From positions 1 through 64,000 of the forward strand of contig JAISLI010000024.1 of assembly GCA_031291035.1 (NCBI GenBank): a stretch of 64,000 bases of DNA. Direction: 5' to 3'. The DNA is from Desulfovibrio sp. (GTDB lineage Bacteria > Desulfobacterota > Desulfovibrionia > Desulfovibrionales > Desulfovibrionaceae). The position numbers and the translations under genes were made by a program. Positions 55,503 to 63,549 of this stretch are shown here, piece after piece (position 1 is the first letter of the stretch; every line of letters begins with the position of its first letter). The notes under the pieces are model-generated. The model did not search any database. It saw only the letters and a list, made by a program, of their open reading frames with translations, and was not told where the DNA came from.

Positions 55503-56756
55503 ATGATGCAGAAAATGGCGCGTCTCGGCGAGCAGGCGAAAGCGGCCGCCCGCGCTTTGGGCAAAAGCCCGCCGGGGGCCAGAACAAATGCGCTCAACTG
55601 TCTGGCGGAACTTCTCGCGCGCCGGGAGGCGGACGTCATTGCCGCCAACCGTGAGGATGTGGAAGCCGCCCGCGCGGCCGGTCTCGACAAACCGCGCCTG
55701 GACCGTCTCGCGCTGACGCCGGCCATACTGGAAGAAATGCGCTCCGCCTGCCGCCATGTGGCGCTGCTGCCCGACCCCGTCGGCGTGACGGAAAGCCAGT
55801 GGCAACGCCCCAACGGCCTGCTGGTCGGCCGAATGCGCGTTCCGCTCGGCGTGATAGCCATAATTTACGAAGCCCGGCCCAATGTCACCATTGATGCCGC
55901 CATCTTGTGCCTCAAGGCGGGGAATGCCGTCATCCTGCGCGGCGGCAGCGAGGCCTTGCGTTCCAACACGACCTTGGCCGGCCTGCTGGGCGAAGCTCTG
56001 ACCCTGGCCGGCCTGCCCGCCGAAGCGGCGCAGCTTGTCCCCACGACGGACAGGGCGGCGGTGACGGCTCTGTGCAAGCTCGGCCAATATATCGACGTCA
56101 TCATCCCGCGCGGCGGCGAAGGCCTGGTGCGGGCCGTAACCGGGGCCGCCGTCATGCCCGTGCTCAAGCATTTCAAAGGCGTCTGCCACGCCTATATTGA
56201 CGCCGATGCCGACGCGGCGGAAGCCCTCGAAATCGTCTTCAACGGCAAAGTTCAGCGTCCAGGCGTGTGCAACGCTCTGGAATGCCTGCTTGTGCACGAG
56301 GATATCGCCGACCGCTTTCTGCCCCTGGTCGCCGGAAAGCTGGGCGGCGCCGGCGTGGAGTTTCGCGCCTGCCACCGGTCTCTCCCGCTGCTCGGCCCCA
56401 CGGCCAAAGCCGGGACGGCGCGGGATTTCGGACAGGAATTTCATGACCTGATTCTGGCCGTTCGCGTGGTGGACGGGCTTGATTCCGCCCTGGACCACAT
56501 CGCCGCCCACGGCTCAAACCACACGGAAATCATCTGCACGACAAACCTTGACACGGCTCGGCGCTTTCTGCGGGAGGCCGACGCCTCCATGGTGGCCGTC
56601 AACGCCTCAAGCCGTTTCAACGACGGGGGACAGCTCGGCCTTGGCGCGGAAATCGGCATTTCCACCTCAAAACTGCACGCCTACGGTCCCATGGGCGTGC
56701 AGGAGTTGACCACCACAAAATTCGTGGTGGTCGGACAAGGCCAGGTGCGCGAATAA
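55503..56756 (+). CDS. proA: Gamma-glutamyl phosphate reductase
   Basis: A 417-aa enzyme that reduces gamma-glutamyl phosphate to glutamate semialdehyde in proline synthesis. Recognisable segments are RVPLGVIAIIYEARPNVT, GGSEALRSNTTL, IIPRGGEGLVRAV, the catalytic Cys in QRPGVCNALECLLVH, and SSRFNDGGQLGLGAEIGIST. GGAGGGGAG precedes the ATG at 55503. nadD starts directly after its stop (TAAATG), as in many Desulfovibrio-like genomes. Confidence 0.95.
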   Translation: MMQKMARLGEQAKAAARALGKSPPGARTNALNCLAELLARREADVIAANREDVEAARAAGLDKPRLDRLALTPAILEEMRSACRHVALLPDPVGVTESQWQRPNGLLVGRMRVPLGVIAIIYEARPNVTIDAAILCLKAGNAVILRGGSEALRSNTTLAGLLGEALTLAGLPAEAAQLVPTTDRAAVTALCKLGQYIDVIIPRGGEGLVRAVTGAAVMPVLKHFKGVCHAYIDADADAAEALEIVFNGKVQRPGVCNALECLLVHEDIADRFLPLVAGKLGGAGVEFRACHRSLPLLGPTAKAGTARDFGQEFHDLILAVRVVDGLDSALDHIAAHGSNHTEIICTTNLDTARRFLREADASMVAVNASSRFNDGGQLGLGAEIGISTSKLHAYGPMGVQELTTTKFVVVGQGQVRE

Positions 56757-57464
56757 ATGCCGGAAACTTCCGCCCGCCCCGGCAGGCTTGTGCTGGGCGG
56801 GGCATTCAACCCGCTGCACATTGGCCATCTGCGCTTCGCCGTGGAAGCGCTCGAAGCTCTGGGGCCTCTGGCCGACGGCGTGGACCTGACGCCGACAGCC
56901 GTGCCGCCCCACAAGGACGCGGGGAACCTGCTGCCCTTCGGCCTCAGGGCCGCCATGACGGAGGCCGCCGTGACGGACATGCCCGGCCTGCGCTGCAACC
57001 GCGCGGAAGCCCGACGCCGGGGCCCCTCGTACACCTGGGACATGCTCTCGGCGGCCCGCGCCCAGGCCCCCGGCACGGATTTTTATTTTCTGCTCGGCAT
57101 GTCCGATTTCGTCCTGCTGCCGACCTGGTTTCGGGGGGAGGAGTTGCCCCGCCTCTGCCATTTTGTGGTCGCGCCGCGCGCCGGCATGGGGGCGAAAGAT
57201 TTTACGGCCGCGGTTCTCCGCCTCTGGCCGACGGCGCGGGAACGCCCTCCTCTTGTGTCCGGCGGCCTGTGCGCGGCGCTGCCGGGCGGAGGTCTGGCGC
57301 ATTTTCTGCCGCTGCCCGTTCTGGAAATCAGCGCATCCGGCATACGGCAACGCTGGCTCGCGGGCCGCAATATCTCCTGGCTTGTGCCGGCGCCTGTGGC
57401 GCGGCTTCTGGAGCGGTCCCGCCATATCGCCCAAACCCGATGGAGCGGCGCAACACGCGGCTGA
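56757..57464 (+). CDS. nadD: Nicotinate-nucleotide adenylyltransferase
   Basis: A 235-aa enzyme that adenylates nicotinate mononucleotide in NAD synthesis. It has the nucleotidyltransferase signature GGAFNPLHIGHLRFA, VPPHKD, and the LEISASGIRQRW region that closes the active site. It is translationally adjacent to proA. The C-terminal helix is longer than usual by about 15 residues. Confidence 0.92.
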   Translation: MPETSARPGRLVLGGAFNPLHIGHLRFAVEALEALGPLADGVDLTPTAVPPHKDAGNLLPFGLRAAMTEAAVTDMPGLRCNRAEARRRGPSYTWDMLSAARAQAPGTDFYFLLGMSDFVLLPTWFRGEELPRLCHFVVAPRAGMGAKDFTAAVLRLWPTARERPPLVSGGLCAALPGGGLAHFLPLPVLEISASGIRQRWLAGRNISWLVPAPVARLLERSRHIAQTRWSGATRG

Positions 57465-57475
57465 CGCCGGCAATT

Positions 57476-57530
57476 TGCTCTGCAAGGATTTGCCAGCCGT
57501 AAACGAACTGTTTCAAGCGTCAATTACTGA
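57476..57530. repeat. Palindromic repeat family A, shortened copy 3
   Basis: GCAAGGATTTGCC at about 57480 corresponds to the palindrome arm of the other copies (inverted relative to copy 2), and AACTGTTTCAAGCGTCAATT at 57510-57529 is identical to the reverse complement of 47458-47477. The middle of the element is deleted relative to copy 2. Confidence 0.6.
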
Positions 57531-57544
57531 GGGATATACAACCA

Positions 57545-58228
57545 ATGCGAACCGCGCCTCCTAGGGAACTGCGGGAACATATCGCCCGCGCCAGCGGCTA
57601 CCTGCGCCGCAATGACGCGGCGCGCGCCATCGCTTCCATCTGCGCCGCCCTGCGCGTTCTCGACGCGGCGCATCTGACGGGTCGCGCCAGAACGGAACCC
57701 GACGCCCTTGTTTCAGAATTTCTGGCTGAACTCGTTTCCCATCCGGACATGGCCTTTTTGATGGATCCCGAAAATACGGGTACGCCCAAGGCGATTCCGC
57801 ACAAGCCGGGGCAGGAGGCCACACTGTGCGTCGTGCTGGAAGGCCTTGCCGGGTTGCTCAGGGAAAAATCCCCGGCGCGCCTGCGGCGCGAAGCCGGGGA
57901 ACGCCTCGCGCGTAAAAAAAGCCTGATTGAAAAGGGACTGCGCTTTCTGCACGAAGGCCGGGCATCCAAAGGCAATGCCTTTTTCAGGCGCGTCGCCGAG
58001 GAATTCGGGGATGAGCCGGGGACATATCTGCACCTGGCGCGGCTTTTGAAGGAAGTCGGCCAGACCTGCTTTGCGGCGGAAATGTTCGAGCAGGCTGTAA
58101 ACGCCCAACCGCGGGAACCGGCCGTCTGCGCGGAAGCCGCCAAGGCCCTGGCGGAACTGCGCGGGCGCGAAAACGCCGGGGCGCGAGTTATTTTGACTGC
58201 ATGGTCAGAAGCCACACCGAAGCCATGA
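57545..58228 (+). CDS. Conserved TPR-like protein of unknown function
   Basis: A 227-aa, mostly helical, Ala/Arg-rich cytoplasmic protein. The C-terminal third (about 130-205) reads as two to three TPR-like helical pairs (KGLRFLHEGRASKGNAFFRR; YLHLARLLKEVGQTCFAAEM; AVCAEAAKALAELRG). The N-terminal half (LREHIARASGYLRRNDAARA) is also repeat-like. No catalytic motif is visible. Codon use matches the neighbours, so it is probably a real gene. Its end overlaps by 28 bases the start of a disrupted frame. Confidence 0.6.
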   Translation: MRTAPPRELREHIARASGYLRRNDAARAIASICAALRVLDAAHLTGRARTEPDALVSEFLAELVSHPDMAFLMDPENTGTPKAIPHKPGQEATLCVVLEGLAGLLREKSPARLRREAGERLARKKSLIEKGLRFLHEGRASKGNAFFRRVAEEFGDEPGTYLHLARLLKEVGQTCFAAEMFEQAVNAQPREPAVCAEAAKALAELRGRENAGARVILTAWSEATPKP

Positions 58229-58404
58229 GGCATCTCGCCTAGGCCGTTGACGAGGCCGCCACGGCTTTCGTCAACCAGTGCCACCGCCTTGAAAATTTTG
58301 CCCAAATCCTGCTTTTGTCCGCCAAGGGCACGGAGCTTGATTCCGTGCGCCTGATGCGCTTGCGGACGATAGACCGGCACCGGAAGGTGTTTCCGTGCAT
58401 GTAG
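58201..58404 (+). pseudogene. Short open frame interrupted by one in-frame TAG
   Basis: From ATG 58201 the frame reads MVRSHTEAMRHLA, a TAG at 58240-58242, then 53 more codons (starting AVDEAATAFVNQCHRLENFA and ending KVFPCM) before TAG. The codons after the stop have GC-rich third positions like real genes here. A CAG-to-TAG change is the simplest explanation. I do not recognise the family. Confidence 0.4.
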
Positions 58405-58552
58405 GCCCCTTGACGTTTTCAACGCTGGAACGCTATCCTGCAACCGGACAACCCGGCCCCTTCTTTCCTTCCTGTCCCTATTCGATTGTCAAAGAACCGT
58501 AAATCTGAAATTCTACTTCCTTGGCCTCGGCATACCATGTTTTCCAAACTTG

Positions 58553-58676
58553 GAATTCGCTGATGAAGACAATTATAACCGGCCTCACCCCTACAGCCTG
58601 AAATACCATTCATTACCATGAATACATTGAATATCTGACAAAATTAGAATCGCTGAAAAGCGGCAACGTCGCTTGA
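58553..58676 (+). pseudogene. Probable C-terminal scrap of an IS3/IS481-like transposase
   Basis: One frame gives EFADEDNYNRPHPYSLKYHS and stops; shifted by one frame it continues EYIEYLTKLESLKSGNVA. Together this resembles the end of DDE transposases (YN..RPH.SL.Y.TP.EYI). It would be a frameshifted relic. The rest of the gap 58405-58723 is AT-richer than its surroundings and shows no gene. The assignment rests on one short motif. Confidence 0.35.
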
Positions 58677-58701
58677 CTGAAAAAGGTCAGGAGCGTAAAA
58701 T
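58673..58701 (+). promoter_or_regulatory. Promoter of tRNA-Thr
   Basis: TTGACT (58673-58678), 17-base spacer, TAAAAT (58696-58701), 22 bases before the tRNA: a strong sigma-70 promoter in the expected place. Confidence 0.8.
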
Positions 58702-58723
58702 TATTGTTGCGTGTGATGCAATA

Positions 58724-58799
58724 GCCTTTGTAGCTCAGTTGGCAGAGCGCATCCTTGGTAAGGATGAGGTCAGCGGTTCAATCCCGCTCAAAGGCTCCA
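58724..58799 (+). tRNA. tRNA-Thr (anticodon GGT)
   Basis: A 76-base cloverleaf. The acceptor stem GCCTTTG pairs with CAAAGGC, the discriminator is T and CCA is encoded. The D-loop has GCTCAGTTGGCAGAGC. The anticodon stem CATCC/GGATG encloses TTGGTAA (anticodon GGT, reading ACC/ACT). The T-loop GTTCAATC is closed by a 5-bp stem. Confidence 0.97.
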
Positions 58800-58807
58800 G
58801 AAAAATC

Positions 58808-58841
58808 AAGGCTTTTTGGGAAATATCCGAAAAGCCTTTTT
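58808..58841 (+). terminator. Terminator after tRNA-Thr
   Basis: AAGGCTTTTTGG and CCGAAAAGCCTT form a stem of about 12 bp with a seven-base loop, followed by TTT, nine bases after the tRNA. Confidence 0.75.
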
Positions 58842-58843
58842 CG

Positions 58844-58868
58844 TTGGCCACATATGTTGGCCACATAT
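58844..58868. repeat. 12-bp direct repeat after tRNA-Thr
   Basis: TTGGCCACATAT occurs twice, separated by a single G, immediately after the tRNA terminator. Confidence 0.7.
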
Positions 58869-59070
58869 AGCCCCTCGTAAATCAATCCCCCCTACCCTTC
58901 ATATTCTTGTAACTCAAAAAAACCTTGACTCGCGAGGCGGGTCTATACTTGCTCCGTGAAACGACCCCGCGACGCTTGTGAAAAAAATATCAACAGGCTA
59001 GACTGATCCCGTCCCAATACCCCGATCCTGATCCTGCGCACATCCTGAAAAACATATTGAGGAAAGTGTT

Positions 59071-60009
59071 ATGCCAAACAAAATCTCCATCATCGGCGCC
59101 GGCAATGTGGGTGCCACGGCGGCACAGTGCTGCCTGTTCAAAAACCTCGGCTCGGTGGTGCTGCTCGACACTGTGGAGAATATCGCCAAAGGTAAGGCTC
59201 TGGACCTGTCCCAGGCGGCCGCGCTGCACAAGCACCGCTTTCCCGTCAAGGGCACGGCGGACTATGCCGACACGGCCGGCTCAAACGTGGTGATCATCAC
59301 GGCCGGACGGACACGGCGGCCGGGGATGACCCGCAATGACCTTCTGAAATCCAACGCTTCCATCATACATGACGTGACCAGGGCGGTGGTGGAGCATTCT
59401 CCCGAGGCAACGCTCATCATCGTCACCAATCCCCTGGATGCCATGTGCTACGTGGCCTGGAAGGTCAGTGGCCTGCCGCATCATCGCGTCGTGGGGATGT
59501 CGGGACTGCTTGATTCCTCCCGCTTGCGCCATTATATAGCCGAAGCCATAGGCGCGGCCCCGCATACCGTGGAAGGCCTAGTACTCGGGGAGCACGGCGA
59601 TTCCATGGCCGTGCTGACCCGCCTGGCCACTGTGGGCGGCGTACCCGTCACCAAACTGCTCGGCCCCGAAAAACTTGCGGAGATACGCTACCGTACGGCC
59701 CACGGCGGGGGCGAGGTGGTCGATCTGCTGGGCTACTCGGCCTACTACGCGCCCGGCATTGCAATAGCGGAAATGACCGGAGCCATTCTGGACGGTTCGC
59801 ACGCCACCTATCCCTGTTCCGTGTATCTGACCGGACAATACGGCGTGAACGGCATCTATATGTGCGTTCCGGCACGACTGGGCGCGGAAGGGGTGGAGGA
59901 TGTCATTGAACTCGAACTGACGGACAACGAAAGAAATCAGGTGGCTACCACCGCGCGCAACATACGCGAGCTTCTGGCCTTGCTGCCGAAAGATATCTCC
60001 CTTGCCTGA
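59071..60009 (+). CDS. mdh: Malate dehydrogenase (LDH-like type)
   Basis: A 312-aa NAD-dependent enzyme interconverting malate and oxaloacetate. ISIIGAGNVGATAAQ is the dinucleotide fold, with an Asp in VVLLDTVE. The substrate loop TAGRTRRPGMTRNDLL has arginine where lactate dehydrogenases have glutamine, which favours malate. VTNPLDAMCYVAW, GLLDSSRLRHYIAE and the catalytic His in VLGEHGDSM follow. GAGGAAAG precedes the ATG. It is monocistronic by appearance. Confidence 0.92.
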   Translation: MPNKISIIGAGNVGATAAQCCLFKNLGSVVLLDTVENIAKGKALDLSQAAALHKHRFPVKGTADYADTAGSNVVIITAGRTRRPGMTRNDLLKSNASIIHDVTRAVVEHSPEATLIIVTNPLDAMCYVAWKVSGLPHHRVVGMSGLLDSSRLRHYIAEAIGAAPHTVEGLVLGEHGDSMAVLTRLATVGGVPVTKLLGPEKLAEIRYRTAHGGGEVVDLLGYSAYYAPGIAIAEMTGAILDGSHATYPCSVYLTGQYGVNGIYMCVPARLGAEGVEDVIELELTDNERNQVATTARNIRELLALLPKDISLA

Positions 60010-60061
60010 CAAAGAAAAACGCGGGGCATCCGCGGGCGGTGCGGAATGCGGTGGCGGCATT

Positions 60062-60190
60062 TGGGCTCCTGAAACCTGTAAGCACACGACAACCGGTCGA
60101 TTTTTCGTTGATTGGTTCGAGTTTGATTTTCTTTCGGTTGTGCCGTCCGGACACACGATATTGATGGATAACGCCAGTTTTCACCCCTTT
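60062..60190 (+). pseudogene. Fragment of an IS630-family transposase
   Basis: In the frame of 60086 the sequence reads TTTGRFFVDWFEFDFLSVVP, then SGHTILMDNASFHP. MDNASFH with the preceding PSGHTI is the hallmark of the second catalytic Asp region of IS630/DDE_3 transposases. Only about 35 residues are recognisable and both flanks are unrelated, so this is a relic. It lies between mdh and flgI. Confidence 0.75.
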
Positions 60191-60272
60191 GGCCCATTGA
60201 AGGGGGGCCGTGCCGCTCAGGCACATTTTCTGCATGACATCACGCCGAAGCCATGCTTCAGGGAGTTTCGCC

Positions 60273-61385
60273 ATGAAATTGACATTCCGTTCCTGCTGGT
60301 TGTTGTCGCTCACCGCGGCGTTTTTCACATTCTGCTTCGCCCGGCCCGCCCATGCCGTGCGCATCAAGGACATCGCAACATTTTCCGGCGTGCGTGACAA
60401 CCAGTTGACAGGCTATGGCCTTGTTGTCGGTCTTGCCGGCACGGGCGACAAAAAGGATTCCGTCTTCACCCTGAGTTCCATGAAAAACATGATGGACCGC
60501 ATGGGCATTGGCGTCAATTCCAAAGCGCTCAAAATCAAAAATGTGGCTTCGGTGATGGTAACGGCGCGTATGCCCGTTTCCGCCAAGCCCGGCGCCAGAC
60601 TTGACGTGACAGTATCCTCGGTTGGTGACGCCACTTCCCTTGTGGGCGGCGTGCTTTTGCAGACATCACTCAAGGGCGTTGACGGAAAAACTTACAGCCT
60701 CGCCCAGGGAGCGCTGGCGGTAGGGGGGCTGTCCGCCGGCGGCGCCGCGGCCTCCACCACCAAAAACATCAATACCGTCGGCATTATTCCTGGTGGCGGC
60801 ATTGTGGAGCGGGCCATTCCCTTTGAATTCAACCAGCAGGACTCACTTACCCTCAACATGCGCCATGGTGATTTTTCCACGGCACAGCAGATAGCCGAGC
60901 GGCTCAATCAGACCATGGGAGGCCCTTATGCCCGCGCCCTGGACGCCTCCAGCGTGCGCATGGACGTTCCGCCGCAGTATAAAAGCAATCTTGTGCCCCT
61001 GATGGCCTCTGTAGAAAATTTGGAGATCAATCCTGATGTCGCCGCCAAGGTGGTTGTGGACGAAAAAACCGGCACCGTGGTGCTGGGACGCGATGTGCGC
61101 ATTTCCCGCGCGGCGGTGGCCCACGGCAATTTGCAGATCACGGTGAGGGAAAGCGAACAGGTTTCGCAACCCGGCCCGTTTTCCCAGGGGCAAACCGTGG
61201 TCTCCCCGCAGACGGATATCAATATGAAGGAAGAAAACCGCCGCCTGATGATGGTGGAAGGCGCGACCCTCCAGGAGCTTGTGGATGGCCTCAACGCCAT
61301 TGGCGCGACGCCGCGCGATCTTATTTCCATACTCCGCAGTCTGCAGGCTTCAGGCTCGCTCCATGCCGATCTGGAGGTGATCTAG
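60273..61385 (+). CDS. flgI: Flagellar P-ring protein FlgI
   Basis: A 370-aa secreted protein that forms the P ring around the flagellar rod in the peptidoglycan layer. A signal peptide ([20 protein letters not shown], cleaved after AHA) precedes the conserved [45 protein letters not shown] and the C-terminal [25 protein letters not shown] lies seven bases upstream of the ATG at 60273. flgJ follows at the next base. No flgF, flgG, flgA or flgH precede it. Confidence 0.95.
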   Translation: MKLTFRSCWLLSLTAAFFTFCFARPAHAVRIKDIATFSGVRDNQLTGYGLVVGLAGTGDKKDSVFTLSSMKNMMDRMGIGVNSKALKIKNVASVMVTARMPVSAKPGARLDVTVSSVGDATSLVGGVLLQTSLKGVDGKTYSLAQGALAVGGLSAGGAAASTTKNINTVGIIPGGGIVERAIPFEFNQQDSLTLNMRHGDFSTAQQIAERLNQTMGGPYARALDASSVRMDVPPQYKSNLVPLMASVENLEINPDVAAKVVVDEKTGTVVLGRDVRISRAAVAHGNLQITVRESEQVSQPGPFSQGQTVVSPQTDINMKEENRRLMMVEGATLQELVDGLNAIGATPRDLISILRSLQASGSLHADLEVI

Positions 61386-62564
61386 ATGACTTCGTCCATC
61401 TCCCCCGCCATCCCGCCTGACGCATCACACGACGAAATCTCCCGCCGGGAGTTGCAGGCCCGCCTCGCCGGCCTCGGTGATCTGCGCGGCAGAAAGCTCG
61501 CTCCAGAGCAAAAGGAAAAAAAGTTGCGCGAGGCCTGCGAGGGTTTTGAATCCGTGTTTATCCAGAAAATGTGGCAGGAAATGCGCAAAACTGTTCCTCA
61601 GGGGACCCTGCTGCACAGCCGGGAAGAAAAATTCTGGCAGGACATGTATGACCAAGAACTCGCCAAAAAAATGACATCCGCGGGGGGCATCGGCCTTGCG
61701 GACATGATGTACCGGCAGCTTTCCCAAAATCTGGTCTCCGCCACGCGCAGCACTACCGGCATGGCGCAGGGCGCCGCTTTCAGGCCTTCCGCGGCACCGC
61801 TGCTGCCGCAAAACGATGGGCACCGCGAAACGCCGGCGGCAGCGAGACAGAACAATACCCCGCAAACGCTTTCATCCGCGCCGCCGGCGCGCGTGAGTAC
61901 CCTGCCTTCCGTGTATGAAGGCCCTGCCCCGCAACACGATGTTGTAAAGGAATCCGGAACGAAAGCCGGACAAAACTTCGCGGGTGAACCCGATACCCCG
62001 AGAGCGCGGGCAGACGCGCCGATGGAGTCCGAGCCGCCGGAAGTAAGCGAGGTCCTTGCCCGACTGCGCCTGCAACAGACTACACCGGAAAACGACCGTA
62101 TCGGAACCATGAGCACCGGGCAGGAGACGAGGCGGTATTACCCGCAGTCCGGACTTGATCTGGCCCGCACGGCCCAGAGGGAAGCCGGAACCAAACTCGG
62201 CCCGGCGGCAGTGCGCCCGCCCCTGCACCCGACAGCAAAAAATCTGGACAGACCTGCGCAAACCGGCATTCCGACGGGCAGCCCGGCGACCGCGACCGGC
62301 AATGCGCCGCATCCCGCTTCGGCGACTCAGGCGCGGGAGGAGGCGCGGACGGCCGAAAATTCCGGACGCAAGATGCGTTACACCACCAACACGTCGCCGG
62401 GCAAACGACACTCGCGCGGCAGAGTCAATGACGAAATGCTGCGCGCCATGCGGGCGCAGAATCCTGCTCCAAGTCCGCCCCCCCTGATACCGTCGGCCAG
62501 GGCGGAACCGGTCCGTGACGGGGGCGGCGCAACGGCGGAGGCCGCAGGCGACAGCATGTTATGA
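61386..62564 (+). CDS. flgJ: FlgJ-type rod-binding protein with a long disordered tail
   Basis: A 392-aa protein. Only residues about 45-120 are the rod-binding domain (KKLREACEGFESVFIQKMWQ, KFWQDMYDQELAKKM, GGIGLADMMYRQL). The remaining 270 residues are rich in Pro, Ala, Thr, Arg and Glu and look disordered. The muramidase domain of enterobacterial FlgJ is absent, as in many single-domain rod-binding proteins. Its ATG directly follows the flgI stop. The next gene is rplU, so the flagellar cluster ends here. Confidence 0.85.
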   Translation: MTSSISPAIPPDASHDEISRRELQARLAGLGDLRGRKLAPEQKEKKLREACEGFESVFIQKMWQEMRKTVPQGTLLHSREEKFWQDMYDQELAKKMTSAGGIGLADMMYRQLSQNLVSATRSTTGMAQGAAFRPSAAPLLPQNDGHRETPAAARQNNTPQTLSSAPPARVSTLPSVYEGPAPQHDVVKESGTKAGQNFAGEPDTPRARADAPMESEPPEVSEVLARLRLQQTTPENDRIGTMSTGQETRRYYPQSGLDLARTAQREAGTKLGPAAVRPPLHPTAKNLDRPAQTGIPTGSPATATGNAPHPASATQAREEARTAENSGRKMRYTTNTSPGKRHSRGRVNDEMLRAMRAQNPAPSPPPLIPSARAEPVRDGGGATAEAAGDSML

Positions 62565-62604
62565 ATTTTTTGTTCGATTGCCTCGCATTCTGGCATACGC
62601 CGTC

Positions 62605-62633
62605 TTGACACCCGCTGCCGGATGGGGCATATT
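62605..62633 (+). promoter_or_regulatory. Promoter of rplU-rpmA
   Basis: TTGACA (62605-62610), 17 bases, CATATT (62628-62633), leaving a leader of about 17 bases before the rplU start. Confidence 0.65.
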
Positions 62634-62656
62634 GCTCTCTCTTTTTGGAGGAGATC

Positions 62657-62977
62657 ATGTACGCTATTATTGAAAGCGGCGGCAAACAGTATCATGTCCA
62701 GCAAGGCACGAAACTTTTGGTGGAGAAACTGGCGGCTCCGGCCGGGACGGAAATCACCCTTGACAAGGTGCTTCTGCTCGGCGGAACCGAATGCAGGGTC
62801 GGCTCTCCCTATCTTGCGGGCGCCACTGTCACCGCGGAAGTAACGGAGCATGGACGGGGCCCGAAGATCAAGGTTTTCAAACGCTGGCGGCGCAACGACT
62901 CGCGCAAGTTGAGAGGGCACCGGCAGGATTTTACCGCGCTCCGGGTCAAAAGCATCAACAAAAACATTAACGGCTGA
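62657..62977 (+). CDS. rplU: 50S ribosomal protein bL21
   Basis: A 106-aa bL21 with MYAIIESGGKQYHVQQGT at the start and the KVFKRWRRNDSRKLRGHRQ rRNA-binding segment. The ATG at 62657 has GGAGGAG upstream. It heads the common rplU-rpmA-obgE order. Confidence 0.96.
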   Translation: MYAIIESGGKQYHVQQGTKLLVEKLAAPAGTEITLDKVLLLGGTECRVGSPYLAGATVTAEVTEHGRGPKIKVFKRWRRNDSRKLRGHRQDFTALRVKSINKNING

Positions 62978-63144
62978 CGGTGTTCGGCACTGACATAACG
63001 GGGGGCTTCATCCGCAATGCCCCGGAGAATTGAAAACCTTGCCGCAACCACGGGTTGACGCGGGGTTCACCCGGTTCCTGTCCGCCGGGACGGAGTCAGT
63101 CGGCGGATGGAGCCGGCTGTGGATTGAAACACAGAGGAGGCGAT

Positions 63145-63414
63145 ATGGCTCATAAAAAAGCGGGCGGCTCGTCACGCAACGGGCGGGACAGCGCGGGGCA
63201 ACGGCGCGGCGTCAAACGTTTCAGCGGGCAGCGTGTTTCAGCGGGCAGCATACTGGTGCGTCAGGTCGGCACAACCGTACATCCCGGCGTCAATGTCGGC
63301 ATGGGCAGGGATTTTACTCTTTTTGCCAAAATCGACGGAGTAGTGCGTTTTGAAAAATACATCCGCAAACGTCACACCCGCGTGCGTGTGCATATAGACA
63401 CGGCTGCGGCATAG
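63145..63414 (+). CDS. rpmA: 50S ribosomal protein bL27
   Basis: An 89-aa bL27: [20 protein letters not shown], then [19 protein letters not shown]. Its N-terminus reaches the peptidyl-transferase centre. There is no Firmicutes-type cleaved N-terminal extension. GAGGAGG lies upstream of the ATG. A terminator follows 33 bases after the stop. Confidence 0.96.
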   Translation: MAHKKAGGSSRNGRDSAGQRRGVKRFSGQRVSAGSILVRQVGTTVHPGVNVGMGRDFTLFAKIDGVVRFEKYIRKRHTRVRVHIDTAAA

Positions 63415-63446
63415 CGGAATAACAGCCCGAAGCATTTGTGTCATGT

Positions 63447-63477
63447 GGGGAAGACGCGCGAGCCTCTTCCCCTTTTT
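63447..63477 (+). terminator. Terminator after rpmA
   Basis: GGGGAAGA and TCTTCCCC form a perfect 8-bp stem with a ten-base loop, followed directly by TTTTT: a textbook intrinsic terminator between rpmA and obgE. Confidence 0.85.
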
Positions 63478-63549
63478 GTTCCCGATTTTTCCGTTCCGGG
63501 TCCGCCACGCGGGATGCCGCGATGATTTGGAATAAAGGTCTCTCCGCGT

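Noticed and set aside
58925..58949. Possible promoter TTGACT ... TATACT before mdh
   Set aside because: The spacer is only 13 bases, too short for a normal sigma-70 promoter.
58976..58995. Rex- or CRP-like inverted motif TTGTGA-N8-TCAACA before mdh
   Set aside because: The spacing is eight rather than six bases and one half-site is degenerate. It could be chance in an A-rich stretch.
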